A stretch of DNA of 64,000 nt from Evansella vedderi (GCF_030813435.1 NZ_JAUSUG010000005.1:182613-246612); one strand, 5' to 3'; positions 19,819 through 28,534 are shown, counted from the stretch's first letter. Notes: generated by a model from the letters alone, not told the origin. Numbers and translations are program-made.

Positions 19819-21147
19819 ATGAAACATAACTTTGAACGATTTGAATTAAAGCCTTTTTTAATAGAAGCTTTAGCTTCAAAAAATATAACATTACCCACTG
19901 AAATACAAGAGCGTTTAATCCCAGCAATAAAGAATGGAATGGATGTTATTGGGCAATCACAAACAGGGACAGGGAAAACGTACGCTTTTTTGTTGCCTAT
20001 TCTTCATAGAATTGATATAACAAAAAAAGAAACGCAAGCAGTCATTACTGCCCCAACTAGAGAGTTAGCAGGTCAGTTATATGAAGAATTAAAAAAGCTT
20101 ACTGATTTTTCAGATGAGACTATTGATTCCCAGCTTGTTGTAGGTGGGACAGACAGATTGCGAATGATGAATAAATTAAAGCATAGTCCCCATGTTGTTG
20201 TTGGAACACCGGGAAGAATAGCAGATATGGTTGATAAACAAGCCCTTGATGTACACCATGTTGAGATGTTTGTTGTGGATGAAGCAGATCAAATGTTGGA
20301 TATGGGCTTTATTGAAGATGTGGATAGAACAGCAAGCAGAATGGGTCAGGAGCTGCAAATGATGGTATTCTCAGCAACCATCCCAGAGAAGCTAAAACCT
20401 TTTTTAAAAAAGTATCTTAAAAATCCACGGCAGGTTGAAGTGCAGCCAAAAACAGCTTCTCCAAAAAAAATTCAACATTGGTTAGTTCCAGATAGAGATA
20501 GGGAGCGTAAAGAACTTCTTATAAATGTAGTAAATGCGTTGAATCCTTTTTTAGCTGTTATATTTACAAATAAAAAAGAAACAGCAGACGAAGTATATGC
20601 CGCATTGCAGGATACGGGAATTGACGCTGATATCCTCCATGGTGGTGTCAGTCCACGTCAGCGAAAAAAAGTGATGAAACGATTACAGGACGCAGAAGTT
20701 CAATTTTTAGTAGCTACGGATTTAGTGGCTCGAGGGATTGATGTAGTGGGGATTAGCCATATCATCAATTATGAACTTCCAACTGAACTAGAATACTATA
20801 TTCATCGTGTCGGCAGAACGGCTCGCGCCGGGTGGGACGGCATAGCAATAACCTTCTATGGGAGGAACGATCAAGACAGTATTCAAAAGCTGGAAAAACA
20901 AGGGATTTCTTTTGTATATCGAGAATTGAAGAATGGGGAATGGAAGGATATAGAGAAACGAAATCGTCCAAGGATGGTATCAACTAGAACAGAGAAGGCT
21001 GTTTCTGCTCCTAAAACTGGTGGAAGCGTTGGAAAAGCGAAGGCAAAGCCAAAGAAGGTTAAACCAGGCTATAAGAAAAAAGCTCGCTATAAAAAAGCGA
21101 AAGAAGAGCAACGTCAAAGACGAATTGAAAACAAAAAAAGAAAATAA
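19819..21147 (+). CDS. cshB: DEAD-box RNA helicase CshB
   Basis: ATP-dependent RNA helicase (442 aa, YqfR/CshB). It has the Q motif region, motif I SQTGTGKT, Ib GTPGR, II VVDEADQ (DEAD), III SAT, and VI HRVGRTARAG, followed by a Lys/Arg-rich C-terminal tail (~residues 395-442) that probably binds RNA. Family members act in ribosome assembly and cold adaptation. It is followed at once by nfo. Confidence 0.95.
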   Translation: MKHNFERFELKPFLIEALASKNITLPTEIQERLIPAIKNGMDVIGQSQTGTGKTYAFLLPILHRIDITKKETQAVITAPTRELAGQLYEELKKLTDFSDETIDSQLVVGGTDRLRMMNKLKHSPHVVVGTPGRIADMVDKQALDVHHVEMFVVDEADQMLDMGFIEDVDRTASRMGQELQMMVFSATIPEKLKPFLKKYLKNPRQVEVQPKTASPKKIQHWLVPDRDRERKELLINVVNALNPFLAVIFTNKKETADEVYAALQDTGIDADILHGGVSPRQRKKVMKRLQDAEVQFLVATDLVARGIDVVGISHIINYELPTELEYYIHRVGRTARAGWDGIAITFYGRNDQDSIQKLEKQGISFVYRELKNGEWKDIEKRNRPRMVSTRTEKAVSAPKTGGSVGKAKAKPKKVKPGYKKKARYKKAKEEQRQRRIENKKRK

Positions 21148-21183
21148 ATGGAGTAATGAAAGAGGAATGGGAGAGGATTTTTT

Positions 21184-22083
21184 ATGTTATTAGGATCACA
21201 CGTTTCCATGAGTGGGAAGAAAATGTTGTTAGCAGCAAGTGAGGAAGCTACATCCTATGGTGCAACAACATTTATGATTTATACGGGTGCGCCCCAGAAT
21301 ACAAGAAGAAAAGCTATTGAGGATTTAAATATTGAATCTGGATTAGAACATATGAAAGCCAATGGAATTGATAATATTGTTGTGCACGCACCATATATCA
21401 TTAACATAGGTAACTCACAAAAGAAGGAAACATTCGAATTAGGTGTAAATTTTTTACGTAGTGAGATCGAGAGAACTGCTGCAATAGGTGCAAAACAAAT
21501 CGTCCTTCATCCTGGAGCGCATATAGGGGCAGGGGTTGAAGAAGGGATTAAGAAAATAATTGAGGGTTTAAATGAAGTTTTAGAAAAGGATCAAAAGGTA
21601 CAAATAGCTTTGGAAACTATGGCTGGCAAAGGGTCTGAATGTGGCCGATCTTTTGATGAATTAGCGAAAATAATTGACGGTGTCACTCATAATGATCGTT
21701 TATCCGTTTGCTTTGACACATGTCACGTACATGATGCTGGGTATGATATTGTAAATAATTTGGACAAGGTATTAGAAGAATTTGATCAAATTGTTGGTTT
21801 AGAAAGGTTGAAGGTCCTTCATGTTAACGATAGTAAAAATGAGCGTGGGTCTCGAAAAGACCGGCATGAAAATATTGGATTTGGTCATATCGGCTTCGAA
21901 GCATTGGAACGTATTCTGTATCATGAGGTTTTCACTGAGGTCCCAAAAATTCTAGAGACACCCTATGTTGGAGCAGATAAGAAAAATAAATTTGCACCGT
22001 ACAAATTAGAAATTGATATGATCAAGGGCAGAAAGTTTGACGAGGGGTTAAAAGAGAAATTAATTAGTACTGCAAGTGTTTAA
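21184..22083 (+). CDS. nfo: Endonuclease IV
   Basis: Class II AP endonuclease for base-excision repair (299 aa). The zinc-site motifs [14 protein letters not shown] and [20 protein letters not shown] are intact, and the N-terminus is [14 protein letters not shown]. It lies 36 bases after cshB, so the two are probably in one operon as in B. subtilis yqfR-yqfS. Confidence 0.97.
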   Translation: MLLGSHVSMSGKKMLLAASEEATSYGATTFMIYTGAPQNTRRKAIEDLNIESGLEHMKANGIDNIVVHAPYIINIGNSQKKETFELGVNFLRSEIERTAAIGAKQIVLHPGAHIGAGVEEGIKKIIEGLNEVLEKDQKVQIALETMAGKGSECGRSFDELAKIIDGVTHNDRLSVCFDTCHVHDAGYDIVNNLDKVLEEFDQIVGLERLKVLHVNDSKNERGSRKDRHENIGFGHIGFEALERILYHEVFTEVPKILETPYVGADKKNKFAPYKLEIDMIKGRKFDEGLKEKLISTASV

Positions 22084-22095
22084 TATGTTTATAGT

Positions 22096-22131
22096 GCCTG
22101 GTATGAGTAAAATTACTCGTACCAGGCTTTT
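22096..22131 (+). terminator. nfo terminator
   Basis: GCCTGGTATGAGTAA pairs with TTACTCGTACCAGGC and is followed by TTTTG; it lies just after nfo and before the convergent yqfT gene. Confidence 0.88.
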
Positions 22132-22140
22132 GTTCAAATT

Positions 22141-22416
22141 TTAATCAAGAGAATAATCTAAATATGTTTCGTATGGCTGCAACAATTTTCGTGCCTTTTT
22201 ATATAGACTTGGGTCTAGTTTTTTTAGTTGGTTGTTAATGGATAATACTAATTTTTTATTACCTATGTCAAATGGTTTAGCCTGAAGAATTTGGAGAATT
22301 TCCTTTGCTTGTTTTACTGTTATACTTAAGTTATTTTCCCTACCTATTCGAATTATTTCCTTGACTGTTAAATTCCTGATCTTTTGATTCACCATTTGTC
22401 GAATCAAGGGATTCAA
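22141..22416 (-). CDS. yqfT: YqfT family protein (DUF2624)
   Basis: A 91-aa helical, basic protein of unknown function. The N-terminus NPLIRQMVNQKIRNLTVKEI and the central KQAKEILQILQAKPFDI match the DUF2624 family, which follows nfo in Bacillus. Translation starts at a TTG 8 bases after AAAGGAGG. Confidence 0.85.
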   Translation of the reverse strand: MNPLIRQMVNQKIRNLTVKEIIRIGRENNLSITVKQAKEILQILQAKPFDIGNKKLVLSINNQLKKLDPSLYKKARKLLQPYETYLDYSLD

Positions 22417-22556
22417 TAAAATTACCTCCTTTCATTCCTTAAAAGTTAAAAAAGAATACAATTTATGATTATGGTTTAATCAGCAAAATGTTCCATTTTA
22501 ATGTATACTAATTTATAAGGAAGTTTAGAATTTTGTTTTTGTAAGGGGATCTGAAA

Positions 22557-23915
22557 ATGAAGGAAGAAGCAATAAGGAATGATTATAATATTCTTCAAAC
22601 AGTCGCTGCACTGTCTGACTCTTGGATATTTGTGTTTGAAACAGATCATACACTTACAAAGACTTATGTTTCCGACAAAGAAATTCAAGAAACATTACAA
22701 TATAATTTTTTTTATTGTCTTAAAAAGGACGAGCACAAGAAATTCCGTTTGTTTTTTGAAAAAGTACTGAACTCTTCCTCCTTAGTTAAAGAGCAATTTA
22801 CGTTCCATATCAATTTACATAAAATAGAGGTGCTTATTACTGCTACTGTTGAAGATCAACATGTTGTAATGATAGGGAAACCAAAGGTCGATAGGGAGAG
22901 GTACCAACATGATTCCTCGATTGTTCATCAGTTTCCTGTACCTGTTCTTTCCTTAACTCAAGATGGAGATATTTCTAATTGGAACTGCCATATGGAACGC
23001 CTTCTTAAACAAATGGACGTACCAGATATTGAGAAAGATAAACAAATCTCCTTTAACAAAACGAGCAATGATTTTTTTTATAAAATTACAGAAATATATC
23101 ATTCTATGAAAGAAACAGGTGAGTCGAAGAAAGAAATGTATAAGTCAGAGGAAATGCGTTTTATCCTCCAGGGACTCATTTATGATGAAGAGACATTTCT
23201 AGTAGTGATTAAAGATGAAAGCTACCAAAGGAAGTTTGAACAACTTCTTACTTATCAACATCAAATGCAGGCTGTCTCTCAAATAGCAGCGGGAGTTGCT
23301 CATGAGTTGAGGAATCCCTTATCTGTTATTAAAGGTTTCCTCCAACTTTCGAGGCTATCTGATAATCTAAATAAATATTATGAAACCATCCTATCTGAAA
23401 TAGAACGAATGAATAAAATTATTGAAGATTTCTTATCTGTTTCAAGAAAGAAAATCGACAAGCATTATATTCAACCAGAGGAATTAATGGACTCTATACT
23501 AATGATATTCCATTCTGAATGTATTCTACATGATATTGAACTAACCTTTAATATTATTGATTCCAATAGTTCTATTTATGCGAATGAGCAAATGATTAAG
23601 CAAGTACTCTTAAATGTTCTGAGAAATTCCATTGAAGCTTATGAAGAACAGAAACTAAACCGTGTTTTCGTCGTAAATACAGAAATATATAAAGGGTTTT
23701 ATTGTATTGAACTAACGGATAAAGGTCCTGGAATTAGTCGTGAGGCAATGGAAAAAATTGAACAGCCTTTTTTCACAACAAAGGAGAAAGGAACTGGAAT
23801 TGGTATCCCCCTATGTAAACGAATTATTGAGGAACACAATGGTGGGTTCTATATTACAAGTGAAGAAGGAATGGGAACTACTGTACGTATTCAACTGCCA
23901 CTTCACAAAAATTAA
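22557..23915 (+). CDS. Orphan sensor histidine kinase (sporulation-kinase type)
   Basis: Soluble two-component kinase (452 aa) with no clear transmembrane segment. Residues 1-~225 look PAS-like. The HisKA H-box is AAGVAHELRNPLSVIKGF with the phosphoacceptor at about H249. The HATPase domain shows the N box (LLNVLRNSIEAYE), the G1 box (DKGPGIS) and the G2 box (KGTGIGIPLC). No response regulator is adjacent. The H-box resembles Bacillus KinA/B/C/E kinases that feed Spo0F, so a phosphorelay role is plausible but inferred. Confidence 0.85.
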   Translation: MKEEAIRNDYNILQTVAALSDSWIFVFETDHTLTKTYVSDKEIQETLQYNFFYCLKKDEHKKFRLFFEKVLNSSSLVKEQFTFHINLHKIEVLITATVEDQHVVMIGKPKVDRERYQHDSSIVHQFPVPVLSLTQDGDISNWNCHMERLLKQMDVPDIEKDKQISFNKTSNDFFYKITEIYHSMKETGESKKEMYKSEEMRFILQGLIYDEETFLVVIKDESYQRKFEQLLTYQHQMQAVSQIAAGVAHELRNPLSVIKGFLQLSRLSDNLNKYYETILSEIERMNKIIEDFLSVSRKKIDKHYIQPEELMDSILMIFHSECILHDIELTFNIIDSNSSIYANEQMIKQVLLNVLRNSIEAYEEQKLNRVFVVNTEIYKGFYCIELTDKGPGISREAMEKIEQPFFTTKEKGTGIGIPLCKRIIEEHNGGFYITSEEGMGTTVRIQLPLHKN

Positions 23916-23926
23916 ATAATAGAACG

Positions 23927-23970
23927 AGGTATTCTGCAAGTGTAAATTTACCTTGAGAATACCTTTTTTA
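23927..23970 (+). terminator. Histidine kinase terminator
   Basis: AGGTATTCT pairs with AGAATACCT across a ~20-base loop and is followed by six T. Confidence 0.8.
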
Positions 23971-24067
23971 GTATGTCAATTTGAAAAAGGAAGTGTCCAT
24001 AAGGGTGAATAGCTTAGGGTACCCTATTTGTTTTCCTGGACGCTGTTTTTAAAGATATGATTAAATC

Positions 24068-24480
24068 CTATAAATCCTTATTGTAAGCCTGTGCTTGTTT
24101 ATATAAGGTGAGTTGGCTATCTATGAGGGGGTCATGCTTTTTTATATCAATGTAATGGTAGTCTCCGTTTTTTTGTTGGGACTCTAACTTTTTTGTTCGG
24201 ATTTTTGTCCCAGCCTTTATATTCCAAAGGATGCCATACAAGAAACAGCTAACCTATCCCGATGGGGGAGTCCATCTATCGATTGATTAGTTAAAAGATA
24301 AAAGGTATGCTGACTTTGTGATTCTGAATTTATTTTGGCACCTATATAAAGTACTTTTGTACTCCACCTTAAAAGTTGAAGTTAATGTTTTGTAAAGGGC
24401 TGTTCCATTAACTTATTAAGTTCGTTAGCTAAAAAACAGTAGAACAGAAATACGCCTTTGAGTCTCCTTATCTAGAGAGT
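24068..24480 (-). pseudogene. Remnant of a Ppx/GppA-like phosphatase gene (C-terminal half), interrupted
   Basis: On the minus strand, 24378 down to 24217 reads QLLRWSTKVLYIGAKI then HTFYLLTNQSIDGLPHRDRL and AVSCMASF. This resembles the HD-like C-terminal domain of exopolyphosphatase Ppx (HxFYLL-N--I-GL-HRERL). Further upstream, weaker pieces such as LANELNKLMEQPF appear in another frame. Downstream, after a frameshift and a GGCTGGGACAAAA element, a terminal piece reads HYIDIKKHDPLIDSQ and ends at a TAG at 24068. The N-terminal half is missing. The family assignment is from pattern only. Confidence 0.5.
24190..24217 (-). repeat. GGCTGGGACAAAA element fragment inside the pseudogene remnant
   Basis: The minus-strand reading AGGCTGGGACAAAAATCCGAAC closely resembles the left end of the element at 16924 (AGGTTGGGACAAAAG ... 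ATTCCGAAC). A nearby AGTCCCAAC on the same strand may be its other arm. Confidence 0.5.
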
Positions 24481-24558
24481 AATTGAAACTTAATGAAATG
24501 AGTTAGTAATGTATTCCCTAGACGTATTATTTATCATTTTTATGGAAAATCCCTTACG

Positions 24559-24587
24559 TTTACAAAAAAATTATGGTAATGTATACT
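24559..24587 (+). promoter_or_regulatory. Promoter of the zinc transporter operon
   Basis: TTTACA (24559-24564), a 17-base spacer and TATACT (24582-24587) give a good SigA promoter, with a start site predicted near 24594. Confidence 0.7.
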
Positions 24588-24595
24588 CGATGAGT

Positions 24596-24615
24596 AAATC
24601 GTAATGATTCTTAAT
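24596..24615 (+). promoter_or_regulatory. Putative Zur box
   Basis: AAATCGTAATGATTCTTAAT matches the Bacillus Zur operator (AAATCGTAATnATTACGATTT) perfectly in its left half and partly in its right half. It begins about 2 bases after the predicted start site, so zinc-loaded Zur would block transcription. The downstream operon encodes Zur itself and zinc transporter parts. Confidence 0.75.
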
Positions 24616-24707
24616 AGATGATACAGTTCCTTTCTTTACCAAAGTAAGGTATTAAAGATAGATATATAGAGTGTTATATAAAATGTATTAATTAAGGTGG
24701 TTTGTTA

Positions 24708-25526
24708 ATGGGTGAAAAGAAGACTCCTTATGCTATTGAAATAGATCATGTGTTTTTTTCCTATGGCCAAAGGGATGTACTACAGGATATTCATTTAAAA
24801 ATTTCAGAAGGCTCATTTCTTGCCTTAGTAGGCCCTAATGGTTCAGGGAAATCTACTCTCATAAAATGTATTTTAGGATTATTAACTCTACAAAAAGGGA
24901 GTATCAAGTTATTTGGCCAGTCCATTAAAAAATTTCATGAGTGGAATCAAATAGGCTTTGTTTCACAGAAAGCAAACAGTTTTAACAGCGGGTTTCCTGC
25001 AACAGTATTTGAAGTAGTTTCCATGGGTCTTTATGGGAAAATAGGGTTGTTCCGTTTTTTAACAAAAAGACATAAGGAAAAAGTTAAAGAAGCTATTAAA
25101 CAGGTAGGTATGGAAGAATATATGAATCAAAATATCGGTGAGCTATCTGGGGGACAGCAGCAGCGAGTATTTATTGCTAGAGCACTGGTGAGTGAACCTC
25201 GACTTTTAATATTAGATGAGCCTACTGTTGGTGTTGATGCTAAATCTGTACAGAATTTTTATAACATGTTAAGAAAATTGAATACAGAAAAAAAAATCAC
25301 CCTTATTTTAGTCACACACGATGTTGGTGCAGTAACAGAATACATTACAGATGTTGCTTGTTTAAATAAATGTCTTCATTTCCATGGGGATACTCATGAG
25401 TTTGAGGAAAAGCAAGACGAAATGATGTCTACCATGTACGGTCACGATGTTAGGGTAATTACTCATAACCATGACCATGATCATCACGATCATTTTCACG
25501 ATCATGATGGGAGCGACCTTCGATGA
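24708..25526 (+). CDS. znuC: Zinc ABC transporter ATP-binding protein with His-rich tail
   Basis: ATPase of a high-affinity metal importer (272 aa). Walker A GPNGSGKST, signature LSGGQQQR, Walker B LLILDEP and the switch His (VTHD) are intact. The C-terminus carries a metal-binding HNHDHDHHDHFHDHDG run, suggesting zinc buffering or sensing. The ATG at 24708 lies 8 bases after AAGGTGG. It overlaps the next gene as ATGA. The Zur box upstream and the zur gene downstream support zinc as the substrate; manganese remains an alternative. Confidence 0.9.
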   Translation: MGEKKTPYAIEIDHVFFSYGQRDVLQDIHLKISEGSFLALVGPNGSGKSTLIKCILGLLTLQKGSIKLFGQSIKKFHEWNQIGFVSQKANSFNSGFPATVFEVVSMGLYGKIGLFRFLTKRHKEKVKEAIKQVGMEEYMNQNIGELSGGQQQRVFIARALVSEPRLLILDEPTVGVDAKSVQNFYNMLRKLNTEKKITLILVTHDVGAVTEYITDVACLNKCLHFHGDTHEFEEKQDEMMSTMYGHDVRVITHNHDHDHHDHFHDHDGSDLR

Positions 25527-26356
25527 TTAGCGTCTTTTTTCAATATGATTTTTTGACTTATTCCTTATATACAGGATTAATGATAGGATTTCTTGCTCCA
25601 TTTATCGGAGTGTTCCTCGTGGTAAGACGACTTTCCTTGATATCGGATGCACTATCTCATATTACTTTATCTGGGGTAGCATTTAGTTTATTGTTAGGAA
25701 GATATTATCCATTTTTTGCTGGACTTAATCCAATTTATATGGGTATGGCCTTTTCCGTAAGTGGTGCATTGTTTATTGATCGATTAAGAAATGTTTATCA
25801 ATATTATAAAGAGTTAGCCATTCCAATTATTTTATCAGCTGGTATTGGGATCGGCGTTGTTTTTATCTCCCTTGCTAATGGTTTTAATAATGATTTATTT
25901 CAATATTTATTCGGCAGTGTAGTTGCCATTCGGCAATCGGATTTTCAAATAGTTAGCATTATTACAATTGTTGTTTTATTATTATTTATCTTATTTTATA
26001 AAGAATGGTTTTACTTAAGTTTTGATGAAGAACAAGCAGTAGTTTCAGGTATTCCGAGAAAACCTCTTCATTTTCTTTTTATGATAATTGTAGCCTTAGT
26101 TATTGCTGTATCTATGCGTGTAGTGGGTATACTTTTAGTTTCTTCCTTAATGACACTTCCGGTAGCAGCCGCATTAAGGCTTGCAAAGGGGTTTAAGCAA
26201 ATGTTTATTTATGCTGTTATTTTTGGTGAAATTTCTGTTATTTTTGGTTTAATAAGTGCTTTTCATTTAGATACAGCACCTGGCGGGACAATTGTAATTA
26301 TCAATATTTTAATATTATTATTTGCGATTCTTTTTTCAAAATATAGAAGAGCATGA
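25523..26356 (+). CDS. znuB: Zinc ABC transporter permease 1
   Basis: ABC-3 family metal permease (277 aa, about 8 membrane helices) with the family sequence LVVRRLSLISDALSHITLSG and RVVGILLVSSLMTLPVAAA. It is translationally coupled to the ATPase (ATGA). The permease in the next gene is a clear paralogue over its whole length. Confidence 0.9.
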   Translation: MISVFFQYDFLTYSLYTGLMIGFLAPFIGVFLVVRRLSLISDALSHITLSGVAFSLLLGRYYPFFAGLNPIYMGMAFSVSGALFIDRLRNVYQYYKELAIPIILSAGIGIGVVFISLANGFNNDLFQYLFGSVVAIRQSDFQIVSIITIVVLLLFILFYKEWFYLSFDEEQAVVSGIPRKPLHFLFMIIVALVIAVSMRVVGILLVSSLMTLPVAAALRLAKGFKQMFIYAVIFGEISVIFGLISAFHLDTAPGGTIVIINILILLFAILFSKYRRA

Positions 26357-26369
26357 ATTAGGTGAGTTT

Positions 26370-27224
26370 ATGGAAATATTGCAGCAGCTGACATTTTTAG
26401 AACGTGGAATTGCAGCAGGACTAATCATTGGGTTTATCTGTCCTTTACTTGGTGCCTTTTTATTAGTACGGCGAATAACAATTATATCAGAAGCTTTGTC
26501 CCATATAACGTTAACTGGGATTACAGCGGGTATTTTTTTAAGCCAAGGATTTGTTTTTCTATCCTTTTTAAATCCCTTATATACAGGATTATTTTTTTCA
26601 TTGATTGGTTCATTATTGGTAGAAAAATTAAGACAAATATATAAGAATTTTCAGGAACTTGCTATTCCAGTAATCCTTTCCGCAGGCATCGGTTTAAGTG
26701 CTATTTTAATTAGTTTAGTCAATACCAGTTATTCAGAGTGGTATAGCTATTTATTTGGAAGTATTGTTACTGTTTCCCTTAATGATTTACTATTTATAAT
26801 CATAACAGGTCTATTGGCCTTTCTTATGATTGTTGCCTTTTATAAAGAACTTCTTTCCATTTCCTTTGATCAAGAATTTGCAAAGGTTTCGGGCATTTCT
26901 ATTAGACGATTTAACTTCTTCTTTTCTATATTAATAGCACTCGTTATATCTATGTCCATGAAAGTAGTTGGAATTTTGCTGGTTGGAGCAATGGTAACTC
27001 TTCCGATTGCTGCGAGTATACAAATTGCTAAAAGCTTTCGCCAAGTCATTTTCTGGGGGATCGTTTTTGGAGAAGTCTCCATGATAGGTGGAATCCTTTT
27101 TTCTTACTTCTTTGATATTGCAACAGGGGGAATGATTGTAGTAACAGGTATAGGTTTGTTACTATTAACTACAATAATTAAACGTTCTAAGGAATATGTT
27201 GAGCATAAACTTTCAGGTGGGTGA
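26370..27224 (+). CDS. Zinc ABC transporter permease 2 (tandem paralogue)
   Basis: Second ABC-3 permease (284 aa). It aligns end to end with the preceding gene: LLVRRITIISEALSHITLTG against LVVRRLSLISDALSHITLSG, and MKVVGILLVGAMVTLPIAA against MRVVGILLVSSLMTLPVAA. I start it at the ATG at 26370, after TTAGGTGAG. The longer frame from 26322 overlaps the previous gene. The pair may form a heterodimeric channel with the single ATPase. Confidence 0.88.
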   Translation: MEILQQLTFLERGIAAGLIIGFICPLLGAFLLVRRITIISEALSHITLTGITAGIFLSQGFVFLSFLNPLYTGLFFSLIGSLLVEKLRQIYKNFQELAIPVILSAGIGLSAILISLVNTSYSEWYSYLFGSIVTVSLNDLLFIIITGLLAFLMIVAFYKELLSISFDQEFAKVSGISIRRFNFFFSILIALVISMSMKVVGILLVGAMVTLPIAASIQIAKSFRQVIFWGIVFGEVSMIGGILFSYFFDIATGGMIVVTGIGLLLLTTIIKRSKEYVEHKLSGG

Positions 27225-27230
27225 CAAAGG

Positions 27231-27662
27231 ATGAATTTACATCAAGCAATGGAGATTTTGAAGGAAAATGGATACAAGCATACGAATAAACGTCAAGATA
27301 TGCTGACACTTTTTTCGAATGAAAAGCGTTATTTAGCTGCAAAGGATGTTTTGGAACATATGCAAAGCAAGTATTCTGGATTAAGCTTTGATACGATCTA
27401 TCGTAATTTGTCTGTTTTTACTGAATTGGGTATATTAGAAACAACTGAGCTTGATGGCGAGAAAAAGTTTAGATTTACATGTTCGACTGAGCATCACCAT
27501 CATCATTTAATATGTTTAAACTGCGGAAAATCTAAACATATTCACGAATGTCCAATGGACTTGTTTCCAGTATCGAAGGAAGGGTTTAAAATAGTAGGGC
27601 ATAAATTTGAGGTATATGGGTATTGTGATAAATGTGATGAAGATAATAAACAATATAAATAA
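27231..27662 (+). CDS. zur: Fur-family zinc uptake regulator Zur
   Basis: Metal-sensing repressor (143 aa). The winged HTH (AKDVLEHMQSKYSGLSFDTIYRNL) is followed by the dimerisation domain with the metal-site residues HHHHHLIC and the structural zinc pairs CLNC and CDKC. It is the last gene of the zinc operon, 6 bases after permease 2, and probably autoregulates through the Zur box at 24596. The assignment to Zur rather than Fur or PerR rests on context. Confidence 0.9.
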   Translation: MNLHQAMEILKENGYKHTNKRQDMLTLFSNEKRYLAAKDVLEHMQSKYSGLSFDTIYRNLSVFTELGILETTELDGEKKFRFTCSTEHHHHHLICLNCGKSKHIHECPMDLFPVSKEGFKIVGHKFEVYGYCDKCDEDNKQYK

Positions 27663-27671
27663 AAAATAAAG

Positions 27672-27706
27672 AATAAGCTCACTAATTTTGTGAGCTTATT
27701 TTTTAT
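27672..27706 (+). terminator. zur operon terminator
   Basis: AATAAGCTCAC pairs with GTGAGCTTATT across TAATTTT, followed by a T tract. It extends into the 3' end of the convergent gene. Confidence 0.88.
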
Positions 27707-28007
27707 TTTTCCATTTGTTGTTCTTGACACCTTTTTTTGTTGAGTTTCCATCAAATGTACCAAAATGTCTACCTAGTTCACTTATTAATTCATTATATTT
27801 ATTTTGAGTTAATCTACCATCAACATAAAGATAGGTTGCTAAAACATAAGCTAATGGTGTAGTATCGACCACTACATTTACATCTACATCAGAATTTCCA
27901 CTATAAGTAACTGTTGAAGTTGGATTATTACTTATTTCTATTTTTTCCTTTGAATTAGAAGAATTGACAGGTCTAGTTCTAGTTCTCGGAATTAATCGAT
28001 ATTTCAA
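27696..28007 (-). CDS. Small unknown protein, paralogue of its neighbour
   Basis: A 103-aa protein starting at a TTG behind AAGGAGG. The N-terminus is Arg-rich (KYRLIPRTRTRPVN) and the middle reads TYSGNSDVDVNVVVDTTPLAYVLATYLY. The end is basic (NSTKKGVKNNKWKNKK). The SGNS-(x)-VDV-V-VD motif recurs in the next gene to the right. I do not recognise a family; a spore or coat role is only a guess. Confidence 0.6.
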   Translation of the reverse strand: MKYRLIPRTRTRPVNSSNSKEKIEISNNPTSTVTYSGNSDVDVNVVVDTTPLAYVLATYLYVDGRLTQNKYNELISELGRHFGTFDGNSTKKGVKNNKWKNKK

Positions 28008-28108
28008 ATTTATTAGCCTCCTTATTTCATATTGAATTACTTTAAAAGGTGTTAGAGGGTCTTTGAAAGGGGAGATCCCTTATCAAAAACCCTCTTCTCT
28101 TACGCTCG

Positions 28109-28357
28109 TTATAGGTCCTCGTCCGTTTGATGTTGTCTCTGTCTCTGACGTTGGTTTTGTACTTGTCTTGCTCTTGCTATTGCTTCTGCATCAACATATA
28201 CATCTACAAAAGAATTTCCACTATCAACTACTTCAGCAATATTATAGTTGAAGTTTTTGTCTTTAATGAAATTCTCATTGTCCAACCTATTTCTGTTAAC
28301 ATTGTTATCAGAAATAACGTTTGTTGGAGTCGGACGTACTCTGCGAGGTCTTGTCAA
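28109..28357 (-). CDS. Small unknown protein, paralogue of its neighbour
   Basis: An 82-aa protein starting at a TTG 8 bases after AAAGGAG (a GTG at 28366 is also in frame). It opens TRPRRVRPTPTNV, contains VVDSGNSFVDVYVDAEAIARA and ends with an Arg/Gln-rich RQRQRQHQ stretch. The DSGNSFVDVYVD segment parallels SGNSDVDVNVVVD of the upstream-lying paralogue, and both have Arg-rich starts. The function is unknown. Confidence 0.6.
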   Translation of the reverse strand: MTRPRRVRPTPTNVISDNNVNRNRLDNENFIKDKNFNYNIAEVVDSGNSFVDVYVDAEAIARARQVQNQRQRQRQHQTDEDL

Positions 28358-28489
28358 CAGTATCACTCCTTTCCATATGAACTAATAACAACATATGAAA
28401 AAGAAGGGGCAATGAGTGGACAAACTTAATAGTTATTTATTTGTTTTATTCAATTCTGATTTAAAAAGGCATATGGATGAGTTGGTTCA

Positions 28490-28525
28490 CCTAAAAAAAA
28501 CCAACTCACCTGATGGGAGTTGGGA
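28490..28525 (-). terminator. yqfW terminator
   Basis: On the minus strand CCAACTC and GAGTTGG form a stem around CCATCAGGT, followed by eight T, just after the yqfW stop. Confidence 0.85.
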
Positions 28526-28534
28526 ATGATTTTC

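Noticed and set aside
24596..24615. Fur or PerR box instead of a Zur box
   Set aside because: The TCGTAATnATT half-site is Zur-like; Fur/PerR boxes use TGATAATnATTATCA, and the operon encodes zinc genes.
28063..28429. Plus-strand frames of 62 and 100 codons opposite the small SGNS protein
   Set aside because: They are antisense shadows; the minus-strand frame has a strong ribosome site and a paralogue next door.
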